IMG/VR virus record: IMGVR_UViG_3300009183_000080
Location: 1 to 64,000 of that record
Source of the DNA: a virus
DNA: 64,000 nt
Reading direction: 5' to 3' (one strand)
The notes under the pieces are model-generated. The model was not told where the DNA came from. It worked only from the letters and a program-made list of their open reading frames with translations, and made no database searches. Position 1 is the stretch's first letter. Each line of letters opens with the position of its first letter. Position numbers and translations under genes: made by a program. This document shows, piece after piece, positions 1-8,675 of the stretch.

Positions 1-449
1 CTTTGAATTACATGCCCACACTTGTGCTGTCCTGGATTTTCAGAGTATCCATCATCAAGTATGTTACTTTCTGGACTATGCCAATCAAGTGTAAATAAAT
101 ATTTTCCAGGAACATTTGTTTTATTTCTATCAAGGTATGAGATTCTCATGTTACTTAAGTTTTCAAATTTTGTAACTGAAATATATGGACTAAAGGAATT
201 CCATAAAACTAAATTATGAATTGGCTCTTCTGGAACATTTGGTTTTGTACAAAAAGCATTAATTGGCATTCTCCACCACATTCCACCATCTTCCATTAAG
301 AAATGAAACAATGGACTTCTGCCCTTAACAGTTGCAACACCAAAGATAACACATGGAAAGTACTGATCATGGCTATCTTCCTGGTCTCTTAAAAAGTTTC
401 CACGCACATAACACTCTATTGGTGGTATGTTTGCATTTAACTCTGGCAT
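1..449 (-). CDS. Conserved phage protein of unknown function, partial (C-terminus outside window)
   Basis: An open minus-strand frame runs from an ATG to the window edge, giving about 149 residues beginning MPELNANIPPIECYVRGNFL. The ATG shares one base with the TAA of the upstream resolvase gene (TAATG), which implies translational coupling. The protein is rich in Trp, Phe and His, with MEDGGMWWRMP near residue 60, and shows no membrane segment or signal peptide. From memory, similar proteins occur in other tailed phages as conserved hypotheticals near DNA-metabolism genes. No function can be assigned. Confidence 0.7.
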   Translation of the reverse strand, partial: MPELNANIPPIECYVRGNFLRDQEDSHDQYFPCVIFGVATVKGRSPLFHFLMEDGGMWWRMPINAFCTKPNVPEEPIHNLVLWNSFSPYISVTKFENLSNMRISYLDRNKTNVPGKYLFTLDWHSPESNILDDGYSENPGQHKCGHVIQ

Positions 450-1039
450 TACTTGTCAACTCCCATTGCTTTATCCCAGTTTTTTATAGCCCAATGTCCA
501 ATGCCACAAGCATCTGCTACATCGTTGTCAGTTATAGATCTATCATACTGCATATTAATAAACCTTATTGTTCTTTCTTTGCGTAAATTTCTTTCATAGG
601 TTTTATACCAAGATTCTGACTTTCCAGGATTGGCTGATCTTATTGCAAACTTTTCATCCTTATCAATTTTTTTATTACCAATAAAATTTTGCCAAGTTAT
701 TGGAGAAACTGTTCCTATAATTTTTGTGCCGGTTAGCCCTGCTGCTCCTAACAAGGCTCCTTGAACAAGTGCTAAGTCTGCAGCAACTTTTGGAGAGTTC
801 ATAAACACGGTATGTTCAATAACTATGGCTTCAAACCCTCCATAATAATCTAAGAATGATTTAGTTTTATTACATGCATCCATAACCTTTTCATAATTTG
901 TGTTGCCTTCAAAATTAATCTTGCCAACTGTTCCAAGAATTTCATTTTCAAATAAAGCAAATGCAAGGCTGTTTGTACTAGCATCAATAGCGCATATATT
1001 TTTTGGCTTAACAGCAAAGCCCCATTTATTCTTGTTCAT
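449..1039 (-). CDS. RuvC-like Holliday junction resolvase
   Basis: This 196-residue protein has the RNase H-fold layout of RuvC-type resolvases. An acidic residue sits on the first strand in AIDASTNSLAFAL (D19), a second in AIVIEHT (E75), and a C-terminal acidic pair lies in ITDNDVADACGIGHWA (D173, D176). RuvC enzymes cut four-way DNA junctions symmetrically using two metal ions held by four such residues. In a phage this would resolve recombination or replication branches before packaging. It follows the zinc-finger gene with a 14-nt overlap and is coupled to the next gene. The four acidic positions support the family; cleavage specificity cannot be read from sequence. Confidence 0.85.
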   Translation of the reverse strand: MNKNKWGFAVKPKNICAIDASTNSLAFALFENEILGTVGKINFEGNTNYEKVMDACNKTKSFLDYYGGFEAIVIEHTVFMNSPKVAADLALVQGALLGAAGLTGTKIIGTVSPITWQNFIGNKKIDKDEKFAIRSANPGKSESWYKTYERNLRKERTIRFINMQYDRSITDNDVADACGIGHWAIKNWDKAMGVDK

Positions 1040-1316
1040 ATTGCATATAACCTTTAATTTGATTAAGCATTCTGTGTAATTCTTTTGGATCTACCGTGCA
1101 ATTTGGACAATAGTTAACGTCGTTGTACATTGAAAGCGTAGTTCCACATCCTCTAGCACATTTTCTATCTTTGCCAATTCTTTTTTTTCTTTTATTTAAT
1201 GCCTGCTTGTTAGCAATTTTTACTTTTGTTGCTTCATTTCTACAAGTTGGACTACAGTAAATTTGATAACTTACTGTAGCATCAAACATATTTTCGCACC
1301 AACTACACGGCTTCAC
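1026..1316 (-). CDS. Small zinc-finger protein
   Basis: This 96-residue protein starts with GTG and overlaps both neighbours (14 nt each side). It contains CSWC near residue 4 and a CSPTC pair near residue 21, and later CARGC and CPNC, arranged as two likely zinc-binding clusters. Between them is a very basic stretch (NKRKKRIGK). The C-terminus is helical. Basic small zinc-finger proteins between phage recombination genes usually bind nucleic acid, but no specific role can be stated. The overlaps show it is translated as part of the resolvase/Cas4-like operon. Confidence 0.65.
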   Translation of the reverse strand: MKPCSWCENMFDATVSYQIYCSPTCRNEATKVKIANKQALNKRKKRIGKDRKCARGCGTTLSMYNDVNYCPNCTVDPKELHRMLNQIKGYMQYEQE

Positions 1317-2118
1317 TTAGACCCTCTAGTGGAGCAATTTTAATTACTCCTGCTCCTGCATCAGCGCAGGCTTTTTGAACTGGACAACCTTTACAAATTT
1401 TTGAATTTGCACGATAGTTTTTATTAGGAAGAGTTCGATCTTCCCAAGCCTTGCGTACTTCTCTTAGCCAGTTAAATGTATTGTCTATCCATTGTCTGTA
1501 ATGGTCATTTACGCTTATTGGAATTGCAAGAAGTTCATGGCTATTTTTATTTTCATACAATAAAACTCCATCTTTCTTCTTAAGAATTTTCATATACAGT
1601 AATATCTGAATGATGTGACCTTTTTTAGCCTTATTCATTCTCTTATAATACTGAAATGCTTCTTCTCCACATGTTTTAATTTCCAATACAACTTCTTCAT
1701 CATTAATAACTAAAATACCATCTCCATATCCAAAGATTGGAGGATCTTGGTTACTAATTTTAAATTCAGTTGTTGGCTTGCCAGTCTTTTCATCAGTAAA
1801 TACTTTTGCTATTCCAGAATTAAGAATTGCGTCTTGAATTCTTCCATGAGATAAAGTACCATTGCCCATATTTGCAGCAGAGAATGGAGTAGTTAGATCA
1901 TCAAACTCGTTGCCATCAAAGGCTAAGTACCAATATCTAGCACACTCACCAAACCCATAAGCAATTGTTGATGGAGCAAATGTTTTCTTTTGAACAAACT
2001 TTTTGTCACGACCTACGAGATAGCCTTTTTCAATAGCCTCAACTAAAGATTTAGTATCTATGTGACTTTCTGCCTTTGTTTGTTTTACCATTACTTGTTG
2101 TAGTAAACTTTTAGTCAT
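1303..2118 (-). CDS. Cas4/RecB-like PD-(D/E)XK exonuclease with Fe-S cluster cysteines
   Basis: The 271-residue protein carries the RecB-family nuclease motifs in order: LSHGRIQDA (H91), GYGDGILV (D133), VVLEIKT (E146, K148) and QILLYM (Q171, Y175). One cysteine lies before the core (C59 in GECARYWY) and three after it (C242, C245, C251 in KICKGCPVQKAC), the layout that holds a 4Fe-4S cluster in Cas4 and AddB. These enzymes are metal-dependent DNA exonucleases. No cas1, cas2 or repeat array is nearby, so a role in phage recombination or end processing is more likely than CRISPR adaptation. An AAAGGA Shine-Dalgarno precedes the ATG. Confidence 0.85.
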   Translation of the reverse strand: MTKSLLQQVMVKQTKAESHIDTKSLVEAIEKGYLVGRDKKFVQKKTFAPSTIAYGFGECARYWYLAFDGNEFDDLTTPFSAANMGNGTLSHGRIQDAILNSGIAKVFTDEKTGKPTTEFKISNQDPPIFGYGDGILVINDEEVVLEIKTCGEEAFQYYKRMNKAKKGHIIQILLYMKILKKKDGVLLYENKNSHELLAIPISVNDHYRQWIDNTFNWLREVRKAWEDRTLPNKNYRANSKICKGCPVQKACADAGAGVIKIAPLEGLSEAV

Positions 2119-2138
2119 TATATTCCTTTGTTTAGATA

Positions 2139-2147
2139 AGTATACAC
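2139..2147 (-). promoter_or_regulatory. Putative -10 box (TGTATACT) for the Cas4-like operon
   Basis: The minus strand reads TGTATACT, about 20 nt upstream of the Cas4-like start codon, with an AAAGGA ribosome-binding site between them. It lies at the very end of the preceding gene. A -35 element is not obvious. Confidence 0.35.
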
Positions 2148-2452
2148 TATCTGGTGATATATTTCAGTGCTGACACTAAATTGTTTACTGCTTCTGCTGC
2201 AGTATAGTAAATGTTTTTCTTTCCCCTGTTACTTTTGTCAACATTTGCCATCCAGGTTGCCTTTAATGCCAACTTAGCGGCAATGGCCTGAAGTCTAACA
2301 ATTTCTAAAGTTGCAACTTGAATAGGAATATCTGGCTTAATAATAAGTTTAGCAATCATAGTTAGTGCAGTTGTAAGGTCTTCATCTTCCATAAACTCTG
2401 CTATATCTGACAGATCATTAAGTTGTTCTAGTGTTGTTGTACTCGATTCCAT
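2147..2452 (-). CDS. Conserved small phage protein of unknown function
   Basis: This 101-residue, acidic-to-neutral, mostly helical protein begins MESSTTTLEQLNDLSDIAEF and has a hydrophobic helical core (residues 30-70) with no predicted membrane span. TAGGAAAAAAATG upstream gives a plausible ribosome-binding site. It lies between a 2OG-oxygenase-like gene and the Cas4-like nuclease. Proteins of this type appear in replication modules of other phages as conserved hypotheticals. No motif allows a functional call. Confidence 0.6.
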   Translation of the reverse strand: MESSTTTLEQLNDLSDIAEFMEDEDLTTALTMIAKLIIKPDIPIQVATLEIVRLQAIAAKLALKATWMANVDKSNRGKKNIYYTAAEAVNNLVSALKYITR

Positions 2453-2479
2453 TTTTTTCCTATCAGTTTAATTATTAAA

Positions 2480-3271
2480 TTAATTTAATTCTTTTAAATC
2501 TTTATTAAAGATGTCCCATGCTTTTTGTAATCTTTCATTACCCATTAAATCTTTTATATACTCTTGTCTTTTTTCAAAACTGTAAATATTATCAATAGGA
2601 TTTTTTTTGCCAGTAAACCTATAACTGTCTAAAGTACAGTAATCAAAACTAATAATTTCAAGAAACTCTCCTTCTTTCCATTTTCTTGGTGTTCTCCAAT
2701 GTACTTGATTTACCGCAGCAAATAACGCTGCGTCATTAGTTTTTAAACTAATTGTTTCATAATTATAAGGAGTTGATTCTATTACTAAATCCCAATCAAT
2801 ATTTCCGCCTATCTGTATATTAAATGTAACTAAGTTTTCATCTCCATCAATGTGGGGCGGAAGCCAAGGTTCTTGTTTGCCATTTCCATGTCTTAAATCA
2901 TAATCAATATAGGTATAATGGCACAATTTAACTTCATCGGCATATACCTCTTTTACATAAGAATCCATAACATCTATTATATCTTTTGGACATTCAAACT
3001 CTGTTAATAGTCTTGACATATGAACAACTTTTTTAGGAGCAAATCTATTCATAGGAATAACATATTCTTCCTGATCTCCAGGAACCCTGACATAATCTTC
3101 TGATTCTAAATATTTCATACAAGAGTTTATTTCATCTCTTAGTCTTTGTAATTGATCTTGAGTAAATGGGTTGGAAATATACATTGGCAAAGGTTTTTTA
3201 TATTTTTCAAAACCAGTCAAATATTTCCACATTTCTGCTGTTTCTTTAACTTCAACGTTATTGTTATCCAT
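2480..3271 (-). CDS. 2-oxoglutarate/Fe(II)-dependent oxygenase-like protein
   Basis: The 263-residue protein has the metal triad of cupin-fold 2OG/Fe(II) dioxygenases: H140 and D142 in PPHIDGD, and H191 in QVHWRTPRKW, with a nearby Arg that could hold 2-oxoglutarate. The surrounding strands (NLVTFNIQIGG and FLEIISFDY) fit the double-stranded beta-helix. Such enzymes hydroxylate proteins, nucleic acids or small molecules; the substrate here is unknown. I chose the second in-frame ATG because a TATAAT box ends exactly 6 nt before it. The ATG six codons upstream would lie before the -10 box, so a transcript from this promoter would not contain it. Four oxygenase-like genes occur in this window. 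Confidence 0.7.
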   Translation of the reverse strand: MDNNNVEVKETAEMWKYLTGFEKYKKPLPMYISNPFTQDQLQRLRDEINSCMKYLESEDYVRVPGDQEEYVIPMNRFAPKKVVHMSRLLTEFECPKDIIDVMDSYVKEVYADEVKLCHYTYIDYDLRHGNGKQEPWLPPHIDGDENLVTFNIQIGGNIDWDLVIESTPYNYETISLKTNDAALFAAVNQVHWRTPRKWKEGEFLEIISFDYCTLDSYRFTGKKNPIDNIYSFEKRQEYIKDLMGNERLQKAWDIFNKDLKELN

Positions 3272-3277
3272 AACTAT

Positions 3278-3285
3278 ATTATACA
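3278..3285 (-). promoter_or_regulatory. -10 box for a leaderless oxygenase transcript
   Basis: The minus strand reads TGTATAAT followed by ATAGTT and then ATG. The 6-nt gap would place the transcription start at about the A of the start codon. The box overlaps the last codons and TAA stop of the upstream nuclease-like gene. It belongs to the recurring promoter pattern of this genome. Confidence 0.6.
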
Positions 3286-3563
3286 CCATCTGTTAGTTGT
3301 TCAAGTATTGCTAATTCAGTTATTGCAAGTCTAACCTTGTTTGTACCCTCGCCAATAACAACAATTATGGCTGGATCATTATTATTTTTAATGGCATCTG
3401 TAACGGCTTTAGCCCAAACTTTTTGATTAAGAGTAAAAGATTTTCCAACTTCTTTAAAATCTACTGTAAAATTTTTCCATGTTGCGTCGCCCTTGTGAGT
3501 GTTTCTACCACTATTCTTGTGCTGTTTTGCACCAAGCCTTTTTGATTCTGATCTCTCACTCAT
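3279..3563 (-). CDS. Small PD-(D/E)XK nuclease-like protein (possible Hjc/Hjr-type)
   Basis: This protein has about 94 residues. It contains KGDATWKNFTVDFKE, in which an Asp, a strand and a D-x-K triad mimic the PD-(D/E)XK active site of archaeal Hjc-type junction resolvases. The later LNQKVWAKAVTDA and IIVVIGEG segments fit the next helix and strand. The N-terminus is basic. I prefer the second ATG because the AAGGA ribosome-binding site sits 8 nt before it but only 2 nt before the first ATG at 3569. It overlaps the upstream zinc protein. A RuvC-like resolvase is also present, so its role may be different or redundant. Confidence 0.5.
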   Translation of the reverse strand: MSERSESKRLGAKQHKNSGRNTHKGDATWKNFTVDFKEVGKSFTLNQKVWAKAVTDAIKNNNDPAIIVVIGEGTNKVRLAITELAILEQLTDGV

Positions 3564-3732
3564 CTTCATAATCCTTTTTTCCTTTTGGAATAAGACTAAC
3601 TTTTGATATATGTTTTTTATTACACATCCAAGTTAAATCTCTTGTCTCTGTCCATAATCTACAAACAATAACTTCTTCATTACATTTTTGACAAACAAAC
3701 TTTCCTTTATATGTAGAAAAATTGTTAAGCAT
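3556..3732 (-). CDS. Short zinc-ribbon protein (58 aa)
   Basis: This 58-residue open frame starts MLNNFSTYKGKFVCQKC. It has CQKC at residues 14-17 and single cysteines near 24 and 37, enough for one zinc site. It fills the gap between the RecA-like gene and the small nuclease gene. Its ATG overlaps the RecA-like stop by 8 nt, and its TGA lies inside the start of the next gene. This tight overlap at both ends is the main support. It has a basic C-terminus and no recognised family. Confidence 0.55.
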   Translation of the reverse strand: MLNNFSTYKGKFVCQKCNEEVIVCRLWTETRDLTWMCNKKHISKVSLIPKGKKDYEDE

Positions 3733-4738
3733 TCTCTACCTTTAGTTTTAATTGTTCTTGTAAGTCTAAATCTTCTCTTACTCTATCAATGAATGCATCT
3801 CTACCCTGAACTTTTGTGCCATCATCAAGTTGATACCAAGCACCAGTTCTATTTACCATACCCATTTGTTCTGCGGTATCAACAAGATCGCCTATCTTAT
3901 CAATCCCAATATCATCACCTCTAAAATAAAAATCATACTCACCAGACTGAAAGCCAGGAGAGGTTTTAGAGAATTGTAATTCCCATCTAATTTTTCTACC
4001 AATCTTTTCTTCAATTAATTTATCTCCTATTTTAATTTTTCCTTTGATGGCTTGATTGTCTGACTCCGATGAGAATAATTTAATAACGCAAGAGGAATAA
4101 AACTTAGTAGCCTGCCCACCAGAAGGCTGCTGACTAGTATACATAGCGTTAATATTATTACGAGACTGAGAAATAAGTACAAGCATAGTCGGCTTAACTT
4201 TGTTATTAGCATAGTTAAGCATTTTCCAAGCGTTGCTAAAGTCACGGGACTCTGCTCCAATCTGTTTTGTATTTTCTAAAGCCTTCATATCATCTGTATC
4301 TTTTTCAAAGTAGATAGCAGGAAGCATTGATGTAATACTGTCAATTACAATTAAATCAACTCCAGCATTAATAAGTCCAACTCCAACATCAACCATATCG
4401 CTAATAGTTCGTGCTTGTGAATAAATTAATTTCTTAGGATCTACCCCAAGTTTTATAGCCCAATCTTCTGAGTATGACATCTCAGAGTCAATCCATGCAC
4501 ATACTTTGCCTTCTGCTTGTGCCATAGCAATCATTTGTAGACACATGGAAGACTTTGCACTTGACTTGCTACCCCAGATCAAAACCTGTCTGCCATAAGG
4601 TAAGCCACCACCTAAAGCCTTATTAAGACCATAACTGGGTGTAGGCTGGTATTCAAAGTTAATTCCTTCTCCAGTGCCCAAACGTTTTCTAAGTTTAGGA
4701 TCTAACAATGCTAAGACATCTTCTACACTAACTGACAT
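3725..4738 (-). CDS. RecA-like recombinase
   Basis: The 337-residue protein has the RecA ATPase core: a Walker A-like loop GSKSSAKS (about residues 56-63), Walker B LIVIDS (129-134), and LVLISQSRNN resembling the strand before the DNA-binding loops. It would form filaments on single-stranded DNA and drive strand exchange or recombination-dependent replication. The Walker A loop has Ala where GxxxxGK[ST] has Gly. I chose the second ATG because GGAGG lies 6 nt before it and abuts the first ATG. The gene overlaps the end of the polymerase gene, so recombinase and polymerase are co-translated. Phage RecA-like proteins of the UvsX/Sak4 type are alternatives. Confidence 0.85.
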   Translation of the reverse strand: MSVSVEDVLALLDPKLRKRLGTGEGINFEYQPTPSYGLNKALGGGLPYGRQVLIWGSKSSAKSSMCLQMIAMAQAEGKVCAWIDSEMSYSEDWAIKLGVDPKKLIYSQARTISDMVDVGVGLINAGVDLIVIDSITSMLPAIYFEKDTDDMKALENTKQIGAESRDFSNAWKMLNYANNKVKPTMLVLISQSRNNINAMYTSQQPSGGQATKFYSSCVIKLFSSESDNQAIKGKIKIGDKLIEEKIGRKIRWELQFSKTSPGFQSGEYDFYFRGDDIGIDKIGDLVDTAEQMGMVNRTGAWYQLDDGTKVQGRDAFIDRVREDLDLQEQLKLKVENA

Positions 4739-7700
4739 GCACATCCTCCAAGGTTATAGTTCCATCTTTTGTTTTTCCAAAATCAAATTTATAGGTATTG
4801 CCTTCTTTAATATTCATATATGCTTTTGCAAAAGATGTTGGGAATACTGTTATAGAATGTAAGTCTCTTGATGAATCTGCTAAAGTTAATAATGCCATCT
4901 TCTTTCCAGTTTTTGTTGTTCTTGGTTTAAATGATATCACAAACATCTCTTCTTCTGCAAATGGCAATTGCTTATAATTTAAAAATCTAACTAAAGCATT
5001 TGGTGAAGTTTTAATTTCATCAACTGGTGTGGCAGAAACAATCCTATTGTCAGATGCTAATAGCAGATAAGTTTTACCAATCTCAATGGTAGTATTTTCA
5101 TCATCAAATATTCCAATTGATCCCGTTTTGTCTAACACATCAACACGAGACCATCCTGTTCCTCTTTTAATTGCTTTAATCATTCCCATCAAAATAAAAG
5201 ATCCTTTTTCTTCAAAGTCTTCTGTTGATTGAATAAATGAATGATATTGTGTTGGCACCGTCATATTAAATTCTGGCAGATTTAAATACTCATATAAATT
5301 TTCTTTGATCTCTTGATCATTTCTTGGGTTATCAGAAAAGGTAGCAGCACCAGTAATCCTTAGTGACTGTAAGGCTCTGCTGTTTACTCCGTTTCCTTTT
5401 GTAAAGGTAAATTCTTCAAGTTGTTTGTATGATGTGAATGGTCGTGCTTGGATATATCTTTCTGCAATTTTGTCAGATATATATTTAACAGAACTAAGTC
5501 CAAATCTAATACCTTTACCCTCAATTTTAAAATCCATATCCGAATCGTTAATGTGAGGTAACTTAATGCTAATGCCCATTCTTTTCGCTTCAATAAGATA
5601 CTCAGTTCTTCCATCTTTATCCTTTTCATTTTTTAAAAGTGCAAACATAAATTCAAGAGGGTAATAATACTTTAACCAAGCGGTCCAATACGAGACCGTA
5701 GAGTAAGCAACCGCATGAGACTTGTTGAACGAATACCCCGCATGTGCTTCAAAGTCATGCCATAAATCCAAAGCAGAATTAGGACTAATGTACTTAGAAG
5801 CACCATTAACAAACTTTTCTTTAAACTGATCAAATTCTTTAGCATCTTTCTTCTTTCCAATAATTTTACGTACTTTATCTGCTTCTGCCATTGTCATTCC
5901 ACCAAGTTCAACGCAGGCTTGCATAACCTGTTCTTGATACAAAACACAACCATATGTATCAACTGTAATTGGTTTCATAACTTTATTTAAGTAATCAATA
6001 TTTTGTTTACCGTGTTTTCTTGCAATATAGTCTTTGCCAATAGTGTTCATTGCGCCTGGTCGGACGAGAGCATTTGATGCAGCAAGTTCGTTTAAATTTT
6101 TTACTCCCATTCTAACTAACAAATTAGTATATGGTGCAGCCTCACATTGGAAAACCCCTTTAGTGTATCCTTCTGAAATCATTTCATAAACTTTAGGATC
6201 TTCTAAATCAATTTCTAATAAATTAATTTTCTTATAATGATTTTTTTCAATCTCTGCAATGGCATCTTGCATAACGCTAAGAGTTTTTAATCCAAGTGCA
6301 TCAATCTTAATTAATCCAATTCTTTCTGCTTCTTCCATATCAACACCAACAACTGGAATTCTTTCATCAGATCCTGGAGATGATCGTGTTTCTAAAGGTG
6401 CATATCTAAATATTGGATTCTTGCTTGTTACAACTCCTGCAGCATGAATTCCAGTTCCACGAATACGTCCTCTTAACTGATCTCCATAAATTTCTACTTC
6501 TGGATATTTTTCTCTAAACCATAATGTTGTTTTTGAATAACAGTATTCATCCCAAGTATCAACAAGTTTTAATACTTTATTAACATCAGAAAGAGGTATG
6601 TCTAATACACGAGCAACATCTCTAACTACACCTTTATCTTTAAATGATAAAAAGGTAGCAATAGAAGCAACGTGTCTATATTGTCTAACTAAATAATCTT
6701 TTACTTCTTCACGACGAGTATCTTGAATATCTGTATCAATATCTGGAAAATCATTTCGTTCTGGATTAATAAATCGAAAGAATAAAAGTCCATATTTAAT
6801 TGGATCAATGTCAGTGATTCCAAGTGTGAAGCAGACTAAAGATCCAGCAGATGATCCACGACCTGGACCAACCATAATGCCTTCTTTTTTGGCCCAAGCA
6901 ATCATACTTTGAACAACTAGAAAGTATGGTGCAAACTTTTTATTCTTAATAATCTCTAATTCTTCACGTAATCTATTAACATATTCTTCATTATCTTGCA
7001 GACCTTTAAGTGTCAAACCTTCAAAAGCAATCTTTTCTAATTCATTATCTGGACTTTTATATTGAACTGGAAGTAGATCAAGTCCATCTTGAATATCATA
7101 GTCTTCTACTGTATCTGCTAATAGCAATGTATTTGAATATATGTCTGGTCTATCTATCCCCTGTTTTTCCATTGCTAGTTTAATCTCATCATATGACAAT
7201 AAATGTATGTCAAACTTATTAAAAGTAATTTGACGATCTTCGCCATATAAATAGTCAAGTCTTTCCATCATATTAGTTTTCTTTTTAGATTTTTCATATG
7301 TGGCTTCTTTATTAACTTTGCCATGAGTATTCATTAGTAACTTAAATTCTTGAATCTCTTTTTGTGATGTATCTGAATGATGACAATCTGGGGTAACTAC
7401 AACTTTAATTTCAAACTCATCTGCAAGTTCAATTAAAGACTTATTTATTTCTGGGGTATTATGTGGCATTACTTCAATATAGTAATCATTACCAAAGTTA
7501 TTCTTAAACCATTTAATATGTTTCTTTGCAATAGCAAATTCATTTTCTTCTAATGCTTTTACAATTACACTACTTGGACATGCAGAAGTTACAATAATTC
7601 CTTCACGATATTTTTCAAGTATTTCAAAATCAAATCTTGGTTTCTTAAAAAAACCATCAGTCCATGAAAGTTCACTAATTTTATTTAAATTATCTAAACC

Positions 7701-8003
7701 AATCTGATTCTTTGCTAGAAGAATAATGTGGTTATAAACAAGGTCTTGTTGACCTTCTCGTTCAGACTTATCTCTTTTATCAGAAATGTCTGCACACATA
7801 TATCCTTCTAGCCCAAGAATTGGCTTAATGCCTTTGGATTTTGCTGTACGATAAAACTCACGATGTCCTGAAAGTGTGCCGTGATCTGTTATTGCCAAGG
7901 CTGGCATTTTAAGATCTACGGCACGACTTAAATATTCTTCTGGAGTTGCAATTCCATCGAATAAGGAATAATGAGTGTGTACGTGCAATCCTGCGTAGTT
8001 CAT
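4728..8003 (-). CDS. dnaE: DNA polymerase III alpha subunit (DnaE-like, family C)
   Basis: This is a 1091-residue replicative polymerase. An N-terminal PHP domain starts with LHVHTHYSLFDG and continues with AITDHGTLSG and VTPDCHHSD. The polymerase active site has PDIDTD (about residues 419-424) and an Asp in GLIKIDALGLKTL (about 566). The tau/beta-binding and OB-fold regions follow. I chose the ATG right after the upstream TAG because the PHP motif then begins at residue 6, as in cellular DnaE; a TTG 45 nt upstream is also in frame. PHP metal ligands look intact, so intrinsic 3'-5' proofreading, as described for mycobacterial DnaE1, is possible. No separate epsilon subunit gene was seen in the window. 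Confidence 0.93.
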   Translation of the reverse strand: MNYAGLHVHTHYSLFDGIATPEEYLSRAVDLKMPALAITDHGTLSGHREFYRTAKSKGIKPILGLEGYMCADISDKRDKSEREGQQDLVYNHIILLAKNQIGLDNLNKISELSWTDGFFKKPRFDFEILEKYREGIIVTSACPSSVIVKALEENEFAIAKKHIKWFKNNFGNDYYIEVMPHNTPEINKSLIELADEFEIKVVVTPDCHHSDTSQKEIQEFKLLMNTHGKVNKEATYEKSKKKTNMMERLDYLYGEDRQITFNKFDIHLLSYDEIKLAMEKQGIDRPDIYSNTLLLADTVEDYDIQDGLDLLPVQYKSPDNELEKIAFEGLTLKGLQDNEEYVNRLREELEIIKNKKFAPYFLVVQSMIAWAKKEGIMVGPGRGSSAGSLVCFTLGITDIDPIKYGLLFFRFINPERNDFPDIDTDIQDTRREEVKDYLVRQYRHVASIATFLSFKDKGVVRDVARVLDIPLSDVNKVLKLVDTWDEYCYSKTTLWFREKYPEVEIYGDQLRGRIRGTGIHAAGVVTSKNPIFRYAPLETRSSPGSDERIPVVGVDMEEAERIGLIKIDALGLKTLSVMQDAIAEIEKNHYKKINLLEIDLEDPKVYEMISEGYTKGVFQCEAAPYTNLLVRMGVKNLNELAASNALVRPGAMNTIGKDYIARKHGKQNIDYLNKVMKPITVDTYGCVLYQEQVMQACVELGGMTMAEADKVRKIIGKKKDAKEFDQFKEKFVNGASKYISPNSALDLWHDFEAHAGYSFNKSHAVAYSTVSYWTAWLKYYYPLEFMFALLKNEKDKDGRTEYLIEAKRMGISIKLPHINDSDMDFKIEGKGIRFGLSSVKYISDKIAERYIQARPFTSYKQLEEFTFTKGNGVNSRALQSLRITGAATFSDNPRNDQEIKENLYEYLNLPEFNMTVPTQYHSFIQSTEDFEEKGSFILMGMIKAIKRGTGWSRVDVLDKTGSIGIFDDENTTIEIGKTYLLLASDNRIVSATPVDEIKTSPNALVRFLNYKQLPFAEEEMFVISFKPRTTKTGKKMALLTLADSSRDLHSITVFPTSFAKAYMNIKEGNTYKFDFGKTKDGTITLEDVHVS

Positions 8004-8004
8004 A

Positions 8005-8661
8005 CTACCAATCTGTGTTGGTTGATGAAGTGGTTGACGGTGAGTCAAAGCCTAGATAAAAGGCTTCTTGCTCTGCATAAGGAACTTTGCGAAGTGCAAG
8101 TTCTAGTTGAAATGGCTCAATACCAGTCCAGTCAAATGGCTCTTTATCTGGTGCTGCTGGAATCATTGTGTAATTTGTTTCAGTACCCTGACCATTACGC
8201 TTCATCTTCCATACAACATTTGAGATACTACCAGTCTCAAGTGCATACTCACGAATAGTATTAAAAGATGATTGCTTGCTAATTCCCATAGACCAAATGG
8301 CCACATATGGTTTTTCAATTCCATCATCAACTAATACGTTACAGTAAAAGCGGAGACGACCACGCCATCCAGCCTTTGGGTCTTTACGGTGCATTTCTTC
8401 TGCCCAGTCACGACCTTCTGTGTCCATAGTATCTACTGCTTTGCGCTTGTAATCTTTTGGATTTACGTGCTCTTTGACAACTAGAGAAAGTCCACGAGAT
8501 GCATTATAATTTGCAGAGTCTTCGTCTAGTTCTTCAATAAAGCGAATCTTTACTGATTGTCCATCAGCAAGTTTAAGCCATCTTACCTTTGGTGAGTTTT
8601 CATCGTATTTTGGTTTGTCGAGCAGGGCGTTGATGTTTTTTAGTCCCTTTACTACGCTCAT
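8005..8661 (-). CDS. Single-stranded DNA-binding protein (phage type)
   Basis: The 218-residue protein begins MSVVKGLKNINALLDKPKY and has an OB-fold-like centre (KIRFIEELDE, RGRLRFYCNVLVDDG, YVAIWSMGISKQS) and a Ser/Thr-rich acidic tail ending in NTDW. That layout is typical of phage ssDNA-binding proteins, whose tails recruit partners. It lies directly upstream of the DnaE gene with a 1-nt gap. Codon use is visibly richer in C-ending codons than its neighbours, which fits high expression. AAAGGAGAATAATATG gives a strong ribosome-binding site. Family assignment is by overall layout, so moderate certainty. Confidence 0.7.
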   Translation of the reverse strand: MSVVKGLKNINALLDKPKYDENSPKVRWLKLADGQSVKIRFIEELDEDSANYNASRGLSLVVKEHVNPKDYKRKAVDTMDTEGRDWAEEMHRKDPKAGWRGRLRFYCNVLVDDGIEKPYVAIWSMGISKQSSFNTIREYALETGSISNVVWKMKRNGQGTETNYTMIPAAPDKEPFDWTGIEPFQLELALRKVPYAEQEAFYLGFDSPSTTSSTNTDW

Positions 8662-8675
8662 ATTATTCTCCTTTT

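Noticed and set aside
22-219. Plus-strand open frame opposite the partial minus-strand gene
   Set aside because: The minus strand holds a coupled, protein-like frame through this stretch; the plus-strand frame has no ribosome-binding site and is a shadow.
1303-2118. Possible CRISPR adaptation module because of the Cas4-like nuclease
   Set aside because: No repeat-spacer array and no cas1/cas2 are present. Cas4-like nucleases are common in phage recombination modules.
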